Assembly: GCA_024760905.1 (NCBI GenBank)
Contig: CM045735.1
Location: 11,862,249 to 11,926,248 of the forward strand
DNA: 64,000 nt
From: Plotosus lineatus
Lineage: Eukaryota; Chordata; Actinopteri; Siluriformes; Plotosidae
Direction of reading: 5' to 3'
Below the pieces are notes generated by a model, which was given only the letters and a program-made list of their open reading frames with translations, searched no databases and was not told the DNA's origin. Positions within the stretch are counted from its first letter, which is position 1, and the number at the start of each line of letters is the position of its first letter. The translations under genes were made by a program, and so were the position numbers. This document shows positions 19,276-32,176 of this stretch, one piece after another.

Positions 19276-20020
19276 GTCAATCTACTTATCCTGCATTTGT
19301 TGATAGAATTTTGTGAGGATCGGACAATCCTGTGGCAAGTATAATCCGAACCTGTGTGGGGTCACTTGTGATCCCAGGAAGATTCATGAGATTTTTGACA
19401 TTATAGCTTCAGATGGTTCTTTATTTTGACAGTTACATATTTCAGATAGTTCAGCCACATAATTATTAGTTCTGTTACCATATCTAAATTATCCTACCAC
19501 ATTGTAATACATATTTTATGCAAAGTAAATTCACTTTTTATGATTTGTTTTCATTTTTAAAGCAAAGAAAACAAAAATGCAAAGAAATAAAAGCTAAAAT
19601 GCATAGGATGTAATAGACAATAGTTGTCTAAATAAATGTAATATAGTTTTATCATTGTGTGTTTTTGCTGCTTTTTTGTAAAAATATATCAAATTCCATA
19701 CCCTATTGCATAAGATGATGGAAAAATATACTAGAGCATGAAATAAATATGAAGAACCCTAATACAAGCGTTTATATAGAAATATTCCTATATAAAGTCA
19801 ATGTGGTCACAAATAACCCCATTCGGTCATATTAGTCGCCGAAATATCTTGGTCGCTTGAGGGTTAAGTGGACAGAAAGGAGGAAGAATAAGTTTCTTTT
19901 ACAGTGGTGACTAATAGAGGATCAGAATAAACTAATAGTAAGTGTGTGTGGATCTGAGGAGCCTCTCACTGTTGGACTTCATCAATGAAAACGGTTCACA
20001 GGTTACTTTTAAAATAAATA
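19276..20020. other. Spacer downstream of TPST
   Basis: AT-rich unique DNA between the LINE relic and the TPST polyadenylation region. No gene seen. Confidence 0.5.
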
Positions 20021-20026
20021 TTTATT
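20021..20026 (-). terminator. Candidate polyadenylation signal AATAAA for TPST
   Basis: AATAAA on the minus strand, 211 bp beyond the candidate stop codon at 20237-20239. Inference only. Confidence 0.35.
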
Positions 20027-20236
20027 TTCTTTGACAAACACTTAAACAAATGAAAAATGACACATTTTGCAGACATCATCCATATGAGATATTCGAGGGC
20101 TGGTGATTTGAAAGACATCGTTTCAAGATGTCCAATCTAATGCTGTGTTCAAGAGTCCGACAAATCTGAGGAACATATAAACCTCAACGTGAAACTCATC
20201 CTTCATGAAACATGAATAATGGCACTCCATCGTGGA

Positions 20237-20281
20237 TTAACTCAGACGATAAACATCTGTCTTTCCTTTAGCCTCTGTATG
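20237..20281 (-). CDS. Candidate last coding exon of TPST
   Basis: Acceptor TTCTCACAG precedes 14 codons, HTEAKGKTDVYRLS, and TAA. Entry phase 0 fits the end of exon 2. Human TPST1 also ends in a very short exon-like tail with T-E after a small exon. The short exon expected between (a K-G-(E/D)-(F/Y) motif) was not found. Either it is too diverged to spot or exon 2 joins this exon directly. Confidence 0.35.
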   Translation of the reverse strand, partial: HTEAKGKTDVYRLS

Positions 20282-20711
20282 CTGTGAGAATAAGGAGAGA
20301 AGAGGGTTAGATTATGCACAGAGAATTTGTGAAAAGAAAAAATCCGATTGTGTGACTGAAATCACTTTTGCATTTGGTCACTCCTATTACAATACACGTG
20401 CTGAAAGCAAAACAAGCAAGATTTATGCTGACACGACTGATTAAAAAATAAATAAATAAATAAATAAGAAGGCACCTCATTACATGATATGACCCATAAC
20501 TACACTCTTACCAGTTCTGAGTACCATCACCTGACAAACTAGCTTCAACTGATATCTAGATTACACTTTGATCTAAATTACATTTGCCATCATTCAAGGA
20601 AAATTAAACCCAAACTTAATAAATTTTCACATAAATCAAATATGACTTAGCACATTAAAATACTCTACTGTTGCTAAGATTCTTTGTTGAAGGAAAAAAA
20701 TGTAGTACAGC

Positions 20712-20717
20712 CGTGTG

Positions 20718-20786
<69 letters not shown>
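20712..20786. repeat. (GT)n microsatellite
   Basis: About 36 GT units with one early interruption (gcgtg) in the TPST last intron. Confidence 0.95.
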
Positions 20787-20787
<1 letters not shown>

Positions 20788-21655
20788 AAAGAGACACTGT
20801 ACTGTGACAAGTTACATGATTCACACGTATCCAATGAAAAATATGGAAGTGATTTGTATATGAATGATAATAGGATATACTATTTGTTCATGCAAATAAA
20901 CCGATGTATATAAATGGAGGCCCTTATGTGTAGATGTTCCAAGTTTTAATTTATTCAGAAGCTCACTAGTTTCTATCCAAGTTGTTAGTTTAATATCTGT
21001 ACACTGTTACTTTTGCCTTTATCTTGCTTTATATGAACTGTCAGACATGTACTTGCGAGAGTGAAAATGTCTTGTCAAATAATCTTATGGAGACGATCCA
21101 ACAAATTTGAAATTTTAAGTTGCAACCTGAAAGAACTAGCTAATAATGATAATGTACATATATTCATGTTTAAAAGTAGAGTTTGGAAGGCTTGCCGTTT
21201 ATTTTACTTCGGGCAATAAAGCTGGAAAACTGATAGTGATTAGATTGTTTTTGTTCATTGTGGCTTTACAGACAGAAAGTCACCACTGTACTGCTCTCCA
21301 CCTGTCCAATTTCAGGGAAATTATAAATATCTTGATGTCATTCAGTAATTTTCCCTGTTGTGAGACTTGTGGGCAGATTTCAGCAGCGGGTCTGCAGTGT
21401 GTTGGGCACATTTGAAATGAAATTTCAGTTACTACAACGTGCAGAACTATTTGTTATCTGGGATATAGTGTATGTTGGGATGAGGAAAAAGGAATCGCAT
21501 CATTCTAGTCAGAAAAACGTGTGACCCTGTGGGTGACGACACTTTCTGACCACTTGTAACAGAATTAGGTATAAAGTTTGTACTGACTGTGAAGATAAAA
21601 CCATAAAATTTGTAAGTATCCTTTGTCTGTTCTTTTGAATAGTGATTATTAATAC

Positions 21656-21854
21656 CTGATGCATGGTGTGCAGGTGTAAAAGTTCAGGTTTGCTGTAGTC
21701 TGGAGGGTTACTCAAAGGGTCATAACCCAGGCGCTTCAGCATGGGAGCTATATTAGCCATGTCCTTCACGACATCTTCAGGGATGTGTCCCACCCATTTT
21801 GACAGGGCTTTTGTGTTCACTGGGTTGAATACTTGGTCAGTTGACCTTTCCAAT
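21656..21854 (-). CDS. TPST coding exon 2
   Basis: This 199-bp exon supplies the last base of the split Lys280 codon and 66 codons (residues 281-346): [20 protein letters not shown] through [20 protein letters not shown] to LHLHTMHQ. It forms the C-terminal part of the sulfotransferase fold, with the W-x-G-x-I-P and L-G-Y-D-P motifs conserved in TPST1 and TPST2. The acceptor is TTTTTAG before ATTGGAAAG and the donor is CAG then GTATTA. Confidence 0.93.
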
Positions 21855-22402
21855 CTAAAAAAAGAAAAAAAAAATTACAGTATACATCACACATTCACAT
21901 CAAGATCACAGTAACCATGGTGTTAGCATAAAGCTTTGGAGGAATCCATATTCAACAAAATATCCATCAAGTCTTCTTGTTTTTTTTTTTTGTGAAAGAA
22001 AATATATTGAATGAAAAGAATATTACAGATATGATGGATAAAAATATAAAGATCTGTATAATAGTAATATGCCCGTAAGTCTAAATATCAATCGGTATAT
22101 TAAAAAAATAATAATTTTGCATGTTTGTGTTACTTAAAAGCTTCCAAGTATACTCGTCCTTTATTTCTGGAGAGCTATGTTTCTGAGGATTTTCTCTCCA
22201 ACCCAAATCTCACACACCTCCTTTAGCTAGTCAAGCACGAAAGGCAACTAGAAATGCACTAAAAGAGTGCAGACCTCTACCAAGATAGTGTAATCTGCAA
22301 ACTTCTCAAGCCAGGATTTACATCTGATACTCACTAGGGGGAAACATTTCATGATTGCAAATATATAAATTTTGCTCAATATGCTAAAAACACACAAAAA
22401 TA

Positions 22403-22410
<8 letters not shown>

Positions 22411-22464
<54 letters not shown>
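22411..22464. repeat. (TA)n microsatellite
   Basis: About 27 TA units immediately left of the palindrome at 22483-22600, in TPST intron 1. Confidence 0.95.
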
Positions 22465-22465
<1 letters not shown>

Positions 22466-22482
22466 CTGATACAAAGAACTAT

Positions 22483-22600
22483 ACAAAGAACTGATAGAAA
22501 TTTAGGCAGGATCTGAATCCTGAGGGTTTAAATATATATATATATATATATTTAAACCCTCAGGATTCAGATCCTGCCTAAATTTCTATCAGTTCTTTGT
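22483..22600. repeat. Perfect 118-bp palindrome with AT centre
   Basis: The sequence equals its own reverse complement with no spacer. The arms are 59 bp, starting acaaagaactgatagaaatt and reaching an AT-alternating centre at 22541/22542. The outer left flank repeats actgatacaaagaact once more. Confidence 0.93.
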
Positions 22601-22964
22601 TGGCCCAAGACACACATTTGGTACAAATTTAATAAAAAGCCATCCATTCATTTTCAAGTTACATGGTCACACAAAAACAACACAGACAGACACGCCCAAT
22701 CACATAAACCCTTTGTAGCGGTAATAATCAGATGGTCAGGTGTGCATGATTAGTGTTGGACCCAAAGCCTTCAGGAAGGTAGCTCTCTAGAATCGCTAGG
22801 ATCGAACACCTCAAAAAAAATCGTCTCAACTGATTTTCCATTTCATGTGGTTTTAATAAACAGTTTCTTTCCAGGATAAATAAAGTATACTGATCCTAAA
22901 CCACCTGGAGGCACTAACTTGGTATCAAAATACAAAACATGTAGTTCTATTATTTTTATAATCC
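22601..22964. other. TPST intron 1 sequence
   Basis: Unique-looking DNA; nothing recognised. Confidence 0.5.
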
Positions 22965-23230
22965 ATCACGGTTGTGGGCAAAGCTGGAGCTAATCCCAGC
23001 TGACTTCAGGGCAGAGGTGGGGGCCAAACTCAACCCCAAACAAATATTCACACAACGAGCAGGAAAGAGTATCCTGTTTATTTACCGTACATGTCTTTAT
23101 ACTTTGGGAAGAAACCGGAGTGCCCAGACGAAACTGATACAAGCAGAACATTGAGTACAAGCCAACTCCACAGAGAAATGCTTTGGCTGAGCTTTCAACC
23201 CAGGAACTTCTTGGAGTTAGGTATCAATAC
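22965..23230 (-). mobile_element. Mermaid-like SINE, diverged copy
   Basis: Shared phrases cccagctgacttcagggcag, gaaaccggagtgcccag and caactccacagagaaatg in the reverse order of the family, with a degenerate head near 23190-23225. Confidence 0.6.
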
Positions 23231-23579
23231 TGTTCTAAGCATTGATACCATGTCATACCATTGCCATAACCTATCTGATAATTCAAACAATAGAAAATAT
23301 TACTGTGCACTTTAAGTGCACTATGGAATTTAATTTAAAATTAAAGGGGTACCTGGCTATAAAACGTTTAAAAAAATTCACTGCTCTACGTGATCGTTAA
23401 CATGCCTCTTCTATGAGAATGGCTCATACGAAGCTCCGCATTCTGTTTTACTGAGCTGATATGGGCATGTCATACCAGGGAAACCGATTCTGTGTTATCT
23501 GTGTTACCATAGAGCAGCAAATAGAAAACATACTGCAGCACTTAAGAACTGAATCTTAAAACCCAACGACACCACTCAC

Positions 23580-24418
23580 TTCGACAGAGACACTCCTCCT
23601 GCTTTCCCAATCAGCTGCTCGTGATGCAGTACAGCCTGATCCCAAGGCAACTCCAGGAACTGAAGCAGTGTTCGCATCACTTCCTCTGGATTTAACACCA
23701 GCTGTTCATAGTGCACAGGCAGACAACTCCCCCCTACTGCAGCCTGGCATTGTTCATACATGACCTCGACTGCTCGGTTCCATTTCACCAAACAGTCCCT
23801 GTAACTTGTGAGATCAAATCCTGTGATGGTCACCTTGCGTTCTATCATAGAATGAACTGTGGCCCGGCCATCACGCAGCATCAGCACAAATTTGGCATGT
23901 GGAAAAAGCTTAGCAAGGTACCCGAGAGACTTCAGAGCAAAGGGGTCCTTGTTACAGAGGCGTGGAGCTGGTTCACCATGACCCACAATGATCTCGAGGA
24001 GAAAGGAACGCACAGCAGAGTCCAGGACCTCGTCTGTGACGCCAGCCTCGATCAAACGAGTCCTTTCTCGAGATGAGCGGCTCCAGCTAGCCTGCATGGC
24101 TAACAAACGGGGAATGACGCGAGTCTCTTCTCCACATCGCACCTCAGGGTGGGCATCCAGCATGGCCCGCATTAGAGTAGTGCCACTCCGAGGGACACCA
24201 CCGACAAAAATCAGTGGAGTGTTTTCGCTGTATTCTACAGGAACAGGCAAAGTCTGACTGAGGTTCTTGCCCAGACGCTGGTGTGCTGCCCATGCAGCCC
24301 AGGCACTGGTCCTAGAACGTGAATTTGGGCATTCCATGACACTAACACTGAGATAAAAGATTGTGATGCAGCAGAAGACCACACAGGCCAGCAAGATGTG
24401 ACAAGTCTGTTTCCTCAT
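23580..24418 (-). CDS. tpst1: Tyrosylprotein sulfotransferase, coding exon 1 (start codon)
   Basis: The exon is 839 bp: 279 codons from ATG at 24418 plus two bases of Lys280, with donor GTGAGT. The product transfers sulfate from PAPS to tyrosines of secreted and membrane proteins in the trans-Golgi. Residues 8-27 are the type II membrane anchor. PRSGTT at 76-81 is the 5'-phosphosulfate loop. [10 protein letters not shown] at 95-104 holds the catalytic Glu (Glu97 here). RDGRATVHS at 182-190 is the 3'-phosphate site. Cys95/155 and Cys224/232 match the two family disulfides. With exon 2 the core is complete, 346 residues against about 370 in the family. The paralogue is called TPST1 from its neighbours CRCP and ASL; sequence alone does not exclude a TPST2-like copy. 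Confidence 0.93.
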
Positions 24419-24847
24419 GGTGAAAATACAGACAATGAAGCAGGTTTGTGTGAGAAATGGGGAAAGAAGGAAAAAGTGATAGAGAGTGAAGCAGCATGTA
24501 GCAAAGTATAAGTAGCCTCAATAAGAAAAAAGATAAATAAGAGGCAAAAAGTCAGTGATACGAAGGGAAAAGAGAAAAGGAAGAATGTAAGTTGGAAGAG
24601 AGCGATATAGGATAGGAAAAATCCAGAAAATTAAAAAAAAAAAAAAAAAAACCTTTAAAATCTTGCACAATGCCAAATCATGCCTTTGGCAATTCATCTG
24701 CTCCACTGTCTCTGAAATATGATAACAAAAAAGACAGACAGTTCAAGAATTAGTGAAAATGGAGAGATTTACAATTATAATATTTATGATCATTTCACAT
24801 TACTATAACATCTGCAAATAAACAACATTTCAACCCTTTTCTAAATA
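24419..24847. other. 5' UTR/intron region of TPST
   Basis: Purine-rich DNA upstream of the TPST ATG. Part may be 5' UTR, but I cannot place the non-coding first exon. Confidence 0.4.
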
Positions 24848-25029
24848 CAGACACTCCCCAACTTACGTTCATCCATTTTTTGATTTTACTTTTTAAAAAA
24901 AAAAAAAAAAAAGAAAGTCAAATTTTGAGTTGACGTACCTATGTAGATCGCTGACGTAATGACACAATGACGCTGCGTCCATTGTTTACAAACGACAGAC
25001 TGAACGTGCCCCTCCTTCTTCCCAGTTCA

Positions 25030-25107
<78 letters not shown>

Positions 25108-25771
25108 AGTTATATAGCGTGTTACCCTTCTGTTAAGACGTCGTCTCTGTGATCTTTGTGTTTATACTGTTTTGTGGACTTTTGTAACCCTAAGCAAATG
25201 TGGTTGGTCAGAAGCGTAAGCCTACTAGCATGGGAGCCAGTCTCATACACAGAGATGAATTACCTATCTTCTCAGACCGGCCTAATCTACCATGCATACT
25301 CAGTTTAGCAAAGAGAGTTGTAAAATGAATGAAAACCCAAATCCAGGAAAGAGAACTCTCGGCTCTGCTGTTGAGTCACATCAGTGCAGACTGTGTTCTA
25401 AACGAGTTCAACAGCACTCTTGCGCATTGAATGACTGGAAGTCCGTATAACCCACAGCAAGTACACTACTTCCGCAAGTACACTTACTTTCGGTTTTGAG
25501 CACCTCACATATTGTAAGCTTCATGTAAAGTGACTCGGTATAAATAAGTGACTTATTTGAAATTAATGTTGATGTTAATATTATTTATTTGATATTATTT
25601 TACAATGTTATGTTTATAATAATTGATTTAGGGGTGTTTTATGAGATACGGTAATGCTATTTATGGATGTATAGTACAGTTTGAGCGTCATACGTCACAC
25701 GTCATACGTCATTGTAACAACTTACGTTCACCCGTCCGGAACCAACAAAAACGCAAGTCAGGGAGCGTCTG
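24848..25771. mobile_element. TA-flanked MITE with CAGACRCTCCC termini
   Basis: The left end is CAGACACTCCCCAACTTACG and the right end is the complement of CAGACGCTCCCTGACTTGCG, each next to TA. The interior has a long (TA)n array (25034-25104) and no transposase. It lies in the 5' region of TPST. Confidence 0.8.
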
Positions 25772-26761
25772 TATACAGTATGTGATGACCAGGGCAAACT
25801 TACACAGAACCAGGATTTATTTTATACAAAAAAAAACAACAAAAGCAGTGAGATACAGGTTTGAAAATTACTATAATTCTGTAGTAACTTTAGTTCCCCT
25901 CACCAAGAAGGTCATGTTTTACCTCAGTTTGTATGTTTACTTGTTCACAGTGCTGAATCCACACAATAAATATGCAGATCTTTATATGAGAGAGCATATA
26001 AGAAAAATCAAATGTTTCAAAATTATGAATTTGCATTGAATATTTTCCAACAGGTGTCAGCAACTTTCGAGACTTGGTCTTGCCACCTACTGAGATCTGA
26101 GAACACATTTTGCAAACTAGAAGTACTCAGTGAATGTTCTTAGCAAAGGTGAACCAAAAACTAATCATTTGTTCCTTGGCCAATTCTCTAACTTTCCTAA
26201 AAATTTCATGGCAATCCATTGAATCCATTGCGTTAAGTTGTTGACAAACAAAGAAACAAACAAATTCCAGCAAAAATGTAACCGTCACCACAGGCAGAAC
26301 TAGTCAGGTCAATTCAAGTCTGGTTTAAAGTATCTGATCAACTTTTAATGTGATGCAATATAAACTAACTACCTGAAATGTAAAAAAAAAAAAAAAGTAA
26401 AAGAAGAGGGAACAAAATTGCACAGCACTGTGTCCACACTTCCTGGAAAACATGGAAATTCGAGAAAAGGAGAAAAAAAAACAAAAAAAAAAACACAGCA
26501 TTTACTTTATCAATCCCACCACACAGTGAAGTACTGTATGTCAAGGTGAAAAAGTGAAATGTTATATGCAATACACTGACCTTAGCTTGTCAATAATACC
26601 TGATTAATTATTTAAAAAATATTTTAAGTTTAGGGATTCAATTGTTAGTTGGTCAGTACCGAATATTCTATGGCAGGTTCAAAGAAAAGCAGTTTAAGTA
26701 TTGTGTAGGTTTTCATGCTAAATAAATGACTTTCTTAAAAAGTCTACAATGCACAACTCCA
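25772..26761. other. Spacer, nothing recognised
   Basis: AT-rich DNA with A-runs near 26378-26500. No conserved peptide was seen in any frame. Confidence 0.5.
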
Positions 26762-27100
26762 CAGCAAGAAGGTCATGGTTCGATTCCCAGCTCGGGCGTT
26801 TCTGTGTGGAGTTTGCATGTTCTCCCCGTGCTTGTGTGGATTTCCTCCCACAGTCCAAAAACATGCACAGTAATTAATGAATGCACATGCACAGTAATTA
26901 ATAATTAATAACATGCACAGTAATTAATAATTGGCTGTTCTAAATTGGTGTGAATGTGAGCATGAATGGTTGTGAGAGTGTTAGTCCTGCGATGGCCTGG
27001 CGAGCTGTCAAGGGTGTACCCAGCCCTCGCCCGGAGTCGCCAGCCTCACCGTGACCCTAAATAGGATTAAGCTGTTCAGAAAACGAATGAATGAATGAAA
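26762..27100 (+). mobile_element. Mermaid-like SINE, full-length
   Basis: The head has a B-box-like ggttcgattccc, then gtgtggagtttgcatgttct, tcccacagtccaaaaacatg, ggcctggcgagctgtcaagg and a (gaat)n tail. This is the clearest sense-strand copy here. A local repeat of acatgcacagtaattaata occurs in the middle. Confidence 0.8.
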
Positions 27101-27182
27101 CACAATTCCAAATAATCCGGATCAAGCACAACCATGATCAAAAAGAGGATACCAAAGATCATGTGATCAGTCAGTCAGTATA

Positions 27183-27708
27183 CAGGGATCCCTCGCTACT
27201 TCGCACTTCAATTCATGCGGCTTCAGTGCATCGGGTTTTTAAAAAATAATAATAAATAAATATTCATCAAATTAAAAAATAAGGAAATTAAGGGAGACTA
27301 GGTGAAAATGCCACAAAAACAAGGCCAATTATGCAAACAAACAAACAAACAAACAAAAAAACCTTAACCCAACACAAAACAAAAAACAACCCAGAATCTC
27401 CCGTCAAAACTACTTACACTGTTGCACATGTGTGTGCACGCGCATCTGCGAGCATGTATGCGTGTTGTCTTCTTCTCATGCAATACCATCTGGATATGTG
27501 TGTATTTATATTTTATTTACATATTATGTCATATTTTAATATTTACTTGTTATTATAAGCATTTTTAGCATTGAATACGTATTTATTGATATTATATACA
27601 CATGTACATGTACGTATACGTCAGTTGGGGGTTGATCCTTTTTGGCGGATTTCGATGGTCACGTGGGGATCTCGGTCCCAAGTAACCATGTAAAGGGAGG
27701 GATCCCTG
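27183..27708. mobile_element. CAGGGATCCCTC-family MITE, copy 4
   Basis: TA-flanked and inverted relative to copies 1-3: it starts cagggatccctcgctacttc and ends gggagggatccctg. Confidence 0.85.
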
Positions 27709-27734
27709 TATTACCTTTTAATATTTCAGTAAAT

Positions 27735-28140
27735 ATGACTGAGAAATGTTGTGAAACCCTGGTGGGGACCAAATGTCTCGACAATGACAGAAAGTGTGCT
27801 GATTTGACTCTGTGGGGACATTCGACACTTTTATGAAAAAAAAGACAAAAAGTTTCTCTTCGGTTTAGTGAGGTTGAAGCGAGGCTTAGATTTTGATGTA
27901 GAATACCACTCATAAGACACATTAAACTTATATCGGTGGAAAATCCTCACAAAGACAGACAGACGGTTTATTTTCCGTCAGTCAGTGTGTCATTAACCCT
28001 GTAGTCCAATAAAACTCGACTGAGAAACGTGTGTTTGGTCTTATCTACTCAGGAACAGATCTTCCCACAGAAGCAATAAAATATGATTTACATTGTGGGG
28101 ACATTTTGAATGGCCACATGAGGGAAAACTGGAGTTCTAA
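27735..28140. repeat. Repeat fragments with GTGGGGAC motifs
   Basis: Fragments such as ggtggggaccaaatgtc and ttgtggggacattttgaat belong to a repeat type I recognise from many fish genomes. Borders are unclear. Confidence 0.4.
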
Positions 28141-28144
28141 TAAA

Positions 28145-28530
28145 AACATCATCATCATTGCCTTAGCACTTCGGCCGTTGGCGCAACATGGTTCAGAATG
28201 CACGTGGACCACGTCAACCTGTCCCTGGTTAGATGTAACAGTTGGGGGAGGCTGAGACCAGACCATTCCTTGATATCGTCAAGCCACCGTCGCTTAGGTT
28301 TTCCCCTCTTTCGCTGACCAGACACTGTTCCTTGGATGATTGTGTTGGCCATTGGTTGGAGTGTACCATTGGCCCTCATGACATGGCCAAACCAAGCCAA
28401 TTTTCTGCATTTTGCTAAGGACGTGAAGGTGTCATGTGGACCGATGAGCTGTTGCACGACTTCTCGCACCTGAATGTTTGTTGCGTGTGAAGAACAGTGA
28501 ATGTTTAGAACTCGACGGTAGCAGTTCAAA
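28145..28530 (-). pseudogene. LINE reverse-transcriptase C-terminal fragment
   Basis: A 124-codon open frame has R-K-L-A-W-F-G-H-V, then GQRKRGKPKRRWLDDIKEW. This is the C-terminal block after the RT domain of RTE/jockey-type LINEs. It lacks the RT and endonuclease and is distinct in sequence from the 42051 element. A 5'-truncated dead copy. Confidence 0.7.
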
Positions 28531-28570
28531 TAAAAACATATTTAAAAAATAAATAAAAGAGGCAAAGTAT

Positions 28571-29182
28571 AGTGATCCCTCGCTACTTCGTGCTTCAGTT
28601 TCTGTGGCTTTTTCAAAACTATTCGTCAAAATATTAAAAAATGAGGAAAAATGGGGGGAAAGTTAAGGGAAATGCCACAAAACTGGACCAATTATTGCAA
28701 AAAACCCACACAAACAAAAACAACCCCCACCCCCAACAAAACTACTTACATTTTTATGTGAGGTGAGCATCTGAGTGTATGTGCGCGTCTGTATGTGTGT
28801 GTACAGGGATCCCTCACTCTCCGCGGCTAATTGGGACCGAGCCCCCCCCACCGCTGAATTCCGCGAAGTAGAATCCACTCCCCCTAACTGACGTATATGT
28901 GTAACTACCCAAAACCTCTCATCAAAACTACTTACATTTTTATGTGAGGTGCCCGTGCATGCACGTGTGTGCGTCCTTCTAATTTATTTACATCTTATGC
29001 ATTATTTTTGAACGTTTAATTGTTATTATAAGCATTTATAGCGTTGAATATGTATTTATTGATGTTATATACACATATACATGCATGTATACGTCAGTCA
29101 GGGGGGGTTGATCCTACTTCGCAGAAATCGGCGGTCGCGGGGGTCTCGGTCCACATTAATCGCAGAAAGTGAGGAATCCCTA
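28571..29182. mobile_element. CAGGGATCCCTC-family MITE, copy 5, with a partial copy inside
   Basis: The outer ends are agtgatccctcgctacttcg and the complement of a cactttctgcg-type end near 29165-29181. A second terminus, cagggatccctcactctccg, starts inside at 28804 and runs about 95 bp before the outer element resumes, so one copy is nested or rearranged within another. Confidence 0.7.
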
Positions 29183-29202
29183 TATTTCCTTTTGGTTGCT
29201 CA

Positions 29203-29420
29203 GGTAAAAGTTAACCGCTTAATCCTAACAGGGTCTGCGAGTGTCTATCTCAGCCAACACTGGGAAAAGGCGGGGGGGTACACCTTGAAAAGCTCACCAG
29301 ACCATCACAGCACTTCACACTCACACCAAAGATCAATTTGGAACAGCCAACTAAAAGCTTTATATGTACGTGCTTGTGGGAGGAGCCAGGAGAGCATGCA
29401 CGCCAATGACCTCATTGATG
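29203..29420 (-). mobile_element. Mermaid-like SINE fragment
   Basis: ccgcttaatcctaacagggt, catctcagccaacactggg-type sequence and caatttggaacagcc match the family in reverse. The head end is lost. Confidence 0.6.
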
Positions 29421-29839
29421 CGCGCGCACCCACACACCAGATTAGGTTAAAGTTCACCATGAATACTGGGGTTGATAAAGGTCCTCACAAGGATACCAAT
29501 ACACATCGTCAGTAAAGAAGAGTTAATTATGGACAGCTGTGAGACATTCTGAGAAGAAATGAAGGATTGTTTTGTGAGCTGTATGAAGCATGTTTATATT
29601 ATTGTACATTTGATTTTTGTCGACAGACACAGTGTGTAAACGGTTAATTATTATCAATTAACCGTTGGTCACGCGCAACAAAACAATCCCAAGTGATAGA
29701 GTAGTACAGAACACTGAAAATGATAAAAGTCTGTAAATTCACTCACATCTGATTCAAAATAAACCAAAGAAAACAGGTCTGGATGCTTAACTATAAGCAC
29801 CTAACTATATGTTTCATGCTAATATCAGTGAAAAGAAAA

Positions 29840-30370
29840 TGCACCACGACTGCAGACAGGCGAGTGGTGCAGGCTAAACTATTAGCCTAGCCGCGAGCGC
29901 CTCAGTGGCGAACCCGAGAACAACTGTTTAGCCTCGCCGAAGCTAAAGCTTCCATTCACGAACATTTCAGACGGGAGTCGATGCTTTTATTATGTGTCAG
30001 TGAAATGTGCACCAGCTTCATAAACAAATTTACACTTCTGACCGACAACATCACTGAAGAGACCCAGTGTTTCCTCAGGTGTTTACAGGTTACAATGATA
30101 AAATTCATATTTACATACCACAAATAAACCCGAGTCCATTCTTCCGTCTTTATATCCGCGCTTTATGTTCTGTTGTTTTTTTTTTTTTTGAGACAGACGG
30201 CTGCAGTAATTCGTGTGGATATGAGGACAGTAAACATCCGGCAGCAAAATAAAATATACCACTCATGCTTTCCACCTCCGCTTATAACCGCAGAAACACA
30301 CACACACACACAGAACATCTCTAGAACTGAACACTGCCCGGTACGACTTCGTGTGTTTCCCTCCACTCCA
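29840..30370 (-). promoter_or_regulatory. Candidate promoter/first exon region of TPST
   Basis: A locally CpG-rich stretch (29885-29950 with gccgcgagcgcctcagtgg, and 30345-30360) in otherwise AT-rich DNA, upstream of TPST on its strand and facing no other gene. No splice donor could be assigned with confidence. Confidence 0.3.
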
Positions 30371-30404
30371 CTCCCTGTGTTACACAAACTCTCACTCCGT
30401 TTTA

Positions 30405-30491
30405 CACACACACACACACACTTTCTCTCATACACATACACAAGCTCTCTCTCTCTCACTCTCTCACTCACACACACACACACACACAAGC

Positions 30492-30530
<39 letters not shown>

Positions 30531-30588
30531 TGCTCTCTCTCTCTCTCTCTCACTCACACACAAGCGCTCTCTCTCTCACACACACATG

Positions 30589-30620
<32 letters not shown>

Positions 30621-30870
30621 TGCTCTCTGTCTCACACACACACACATGCTCTCTCTCTCTCACACACACACACACACGCTCTCTCTCTCACACACATGCT
30701 CTCTCTCTCTCTCACACACACACACATGCTCTCTCACACACATACACACACACATGCTCTCTCACACACATACACATGCTCGCTCTCTCACACACACACA
30801 CACACGCGTGCTCTCTCTCTCTCTCTCACACACACATACATGCTCTTGCTCTCTCTCTCACACACAGCTT
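30405..30870. repeat. Compound (CA)n/(CT)n array with ATGCT spacers
   Basis: About a dozen blocks alternate CA runs and CT runs joined by atgctctctct-type units, a higher-order repeat of about 30-45 bp. Long frames here come from the absence of stops in CA/CT repeats and are not genes. Confidence 0.93.
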
Positions 30871-30899
30871 CTCCACATCTGTAACCGACTATTTCCCCA

Positions 30900-31920
<1,021 letters not shown>

Positions 31921-31933
31921 ATACACACATATA

Positions 31934-32166
31934 CACTGGGATCCCTCACTTTGCACGTGCACACCTCACAAAAATGTAAGTAGTTTTGACGGGAGATTTT
32001 GGGTTGTTTTTGTTTTTTTTGCATAATTGGCCTTGTTTTTGCGGTATTTTCTTAATTTTTCCCCTTATTCTTCCTTAATTTCTTTATTTTTAATACGATG
32101 AATATTTAAAAAACGCAATGCACTGAAGCCGCATGAATTGAAGTGCAAAGTAGCGAGGGATACCTG
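31934..32166. mobile_element. CAGGGATCCCTC-family MITE, copy 6 (internally deleted)
   Basis: TA-flanked, 233 bp, from cactgggatccctcacttt to tagcgagggatacctg. The AT-rich middle and one subterminal region are missing. Confidence 0.75.
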
Positions 32167-32176
32167 TATATATATA

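Noticed and set aside
21299..21370. Possible extra TPST exon between AACAG and GTGGAG (GKLLNDIKIFIISLKLD)
   Set aside because: Phase could fit, but the peptide lacks the K-G-(E/D)-(F/Y) motif and any similarity to TPST.
25641..26039. 132-codon plus-strand frame
   Set aside because: It overlaps the right end of a MITE and shows no domain or splice support.
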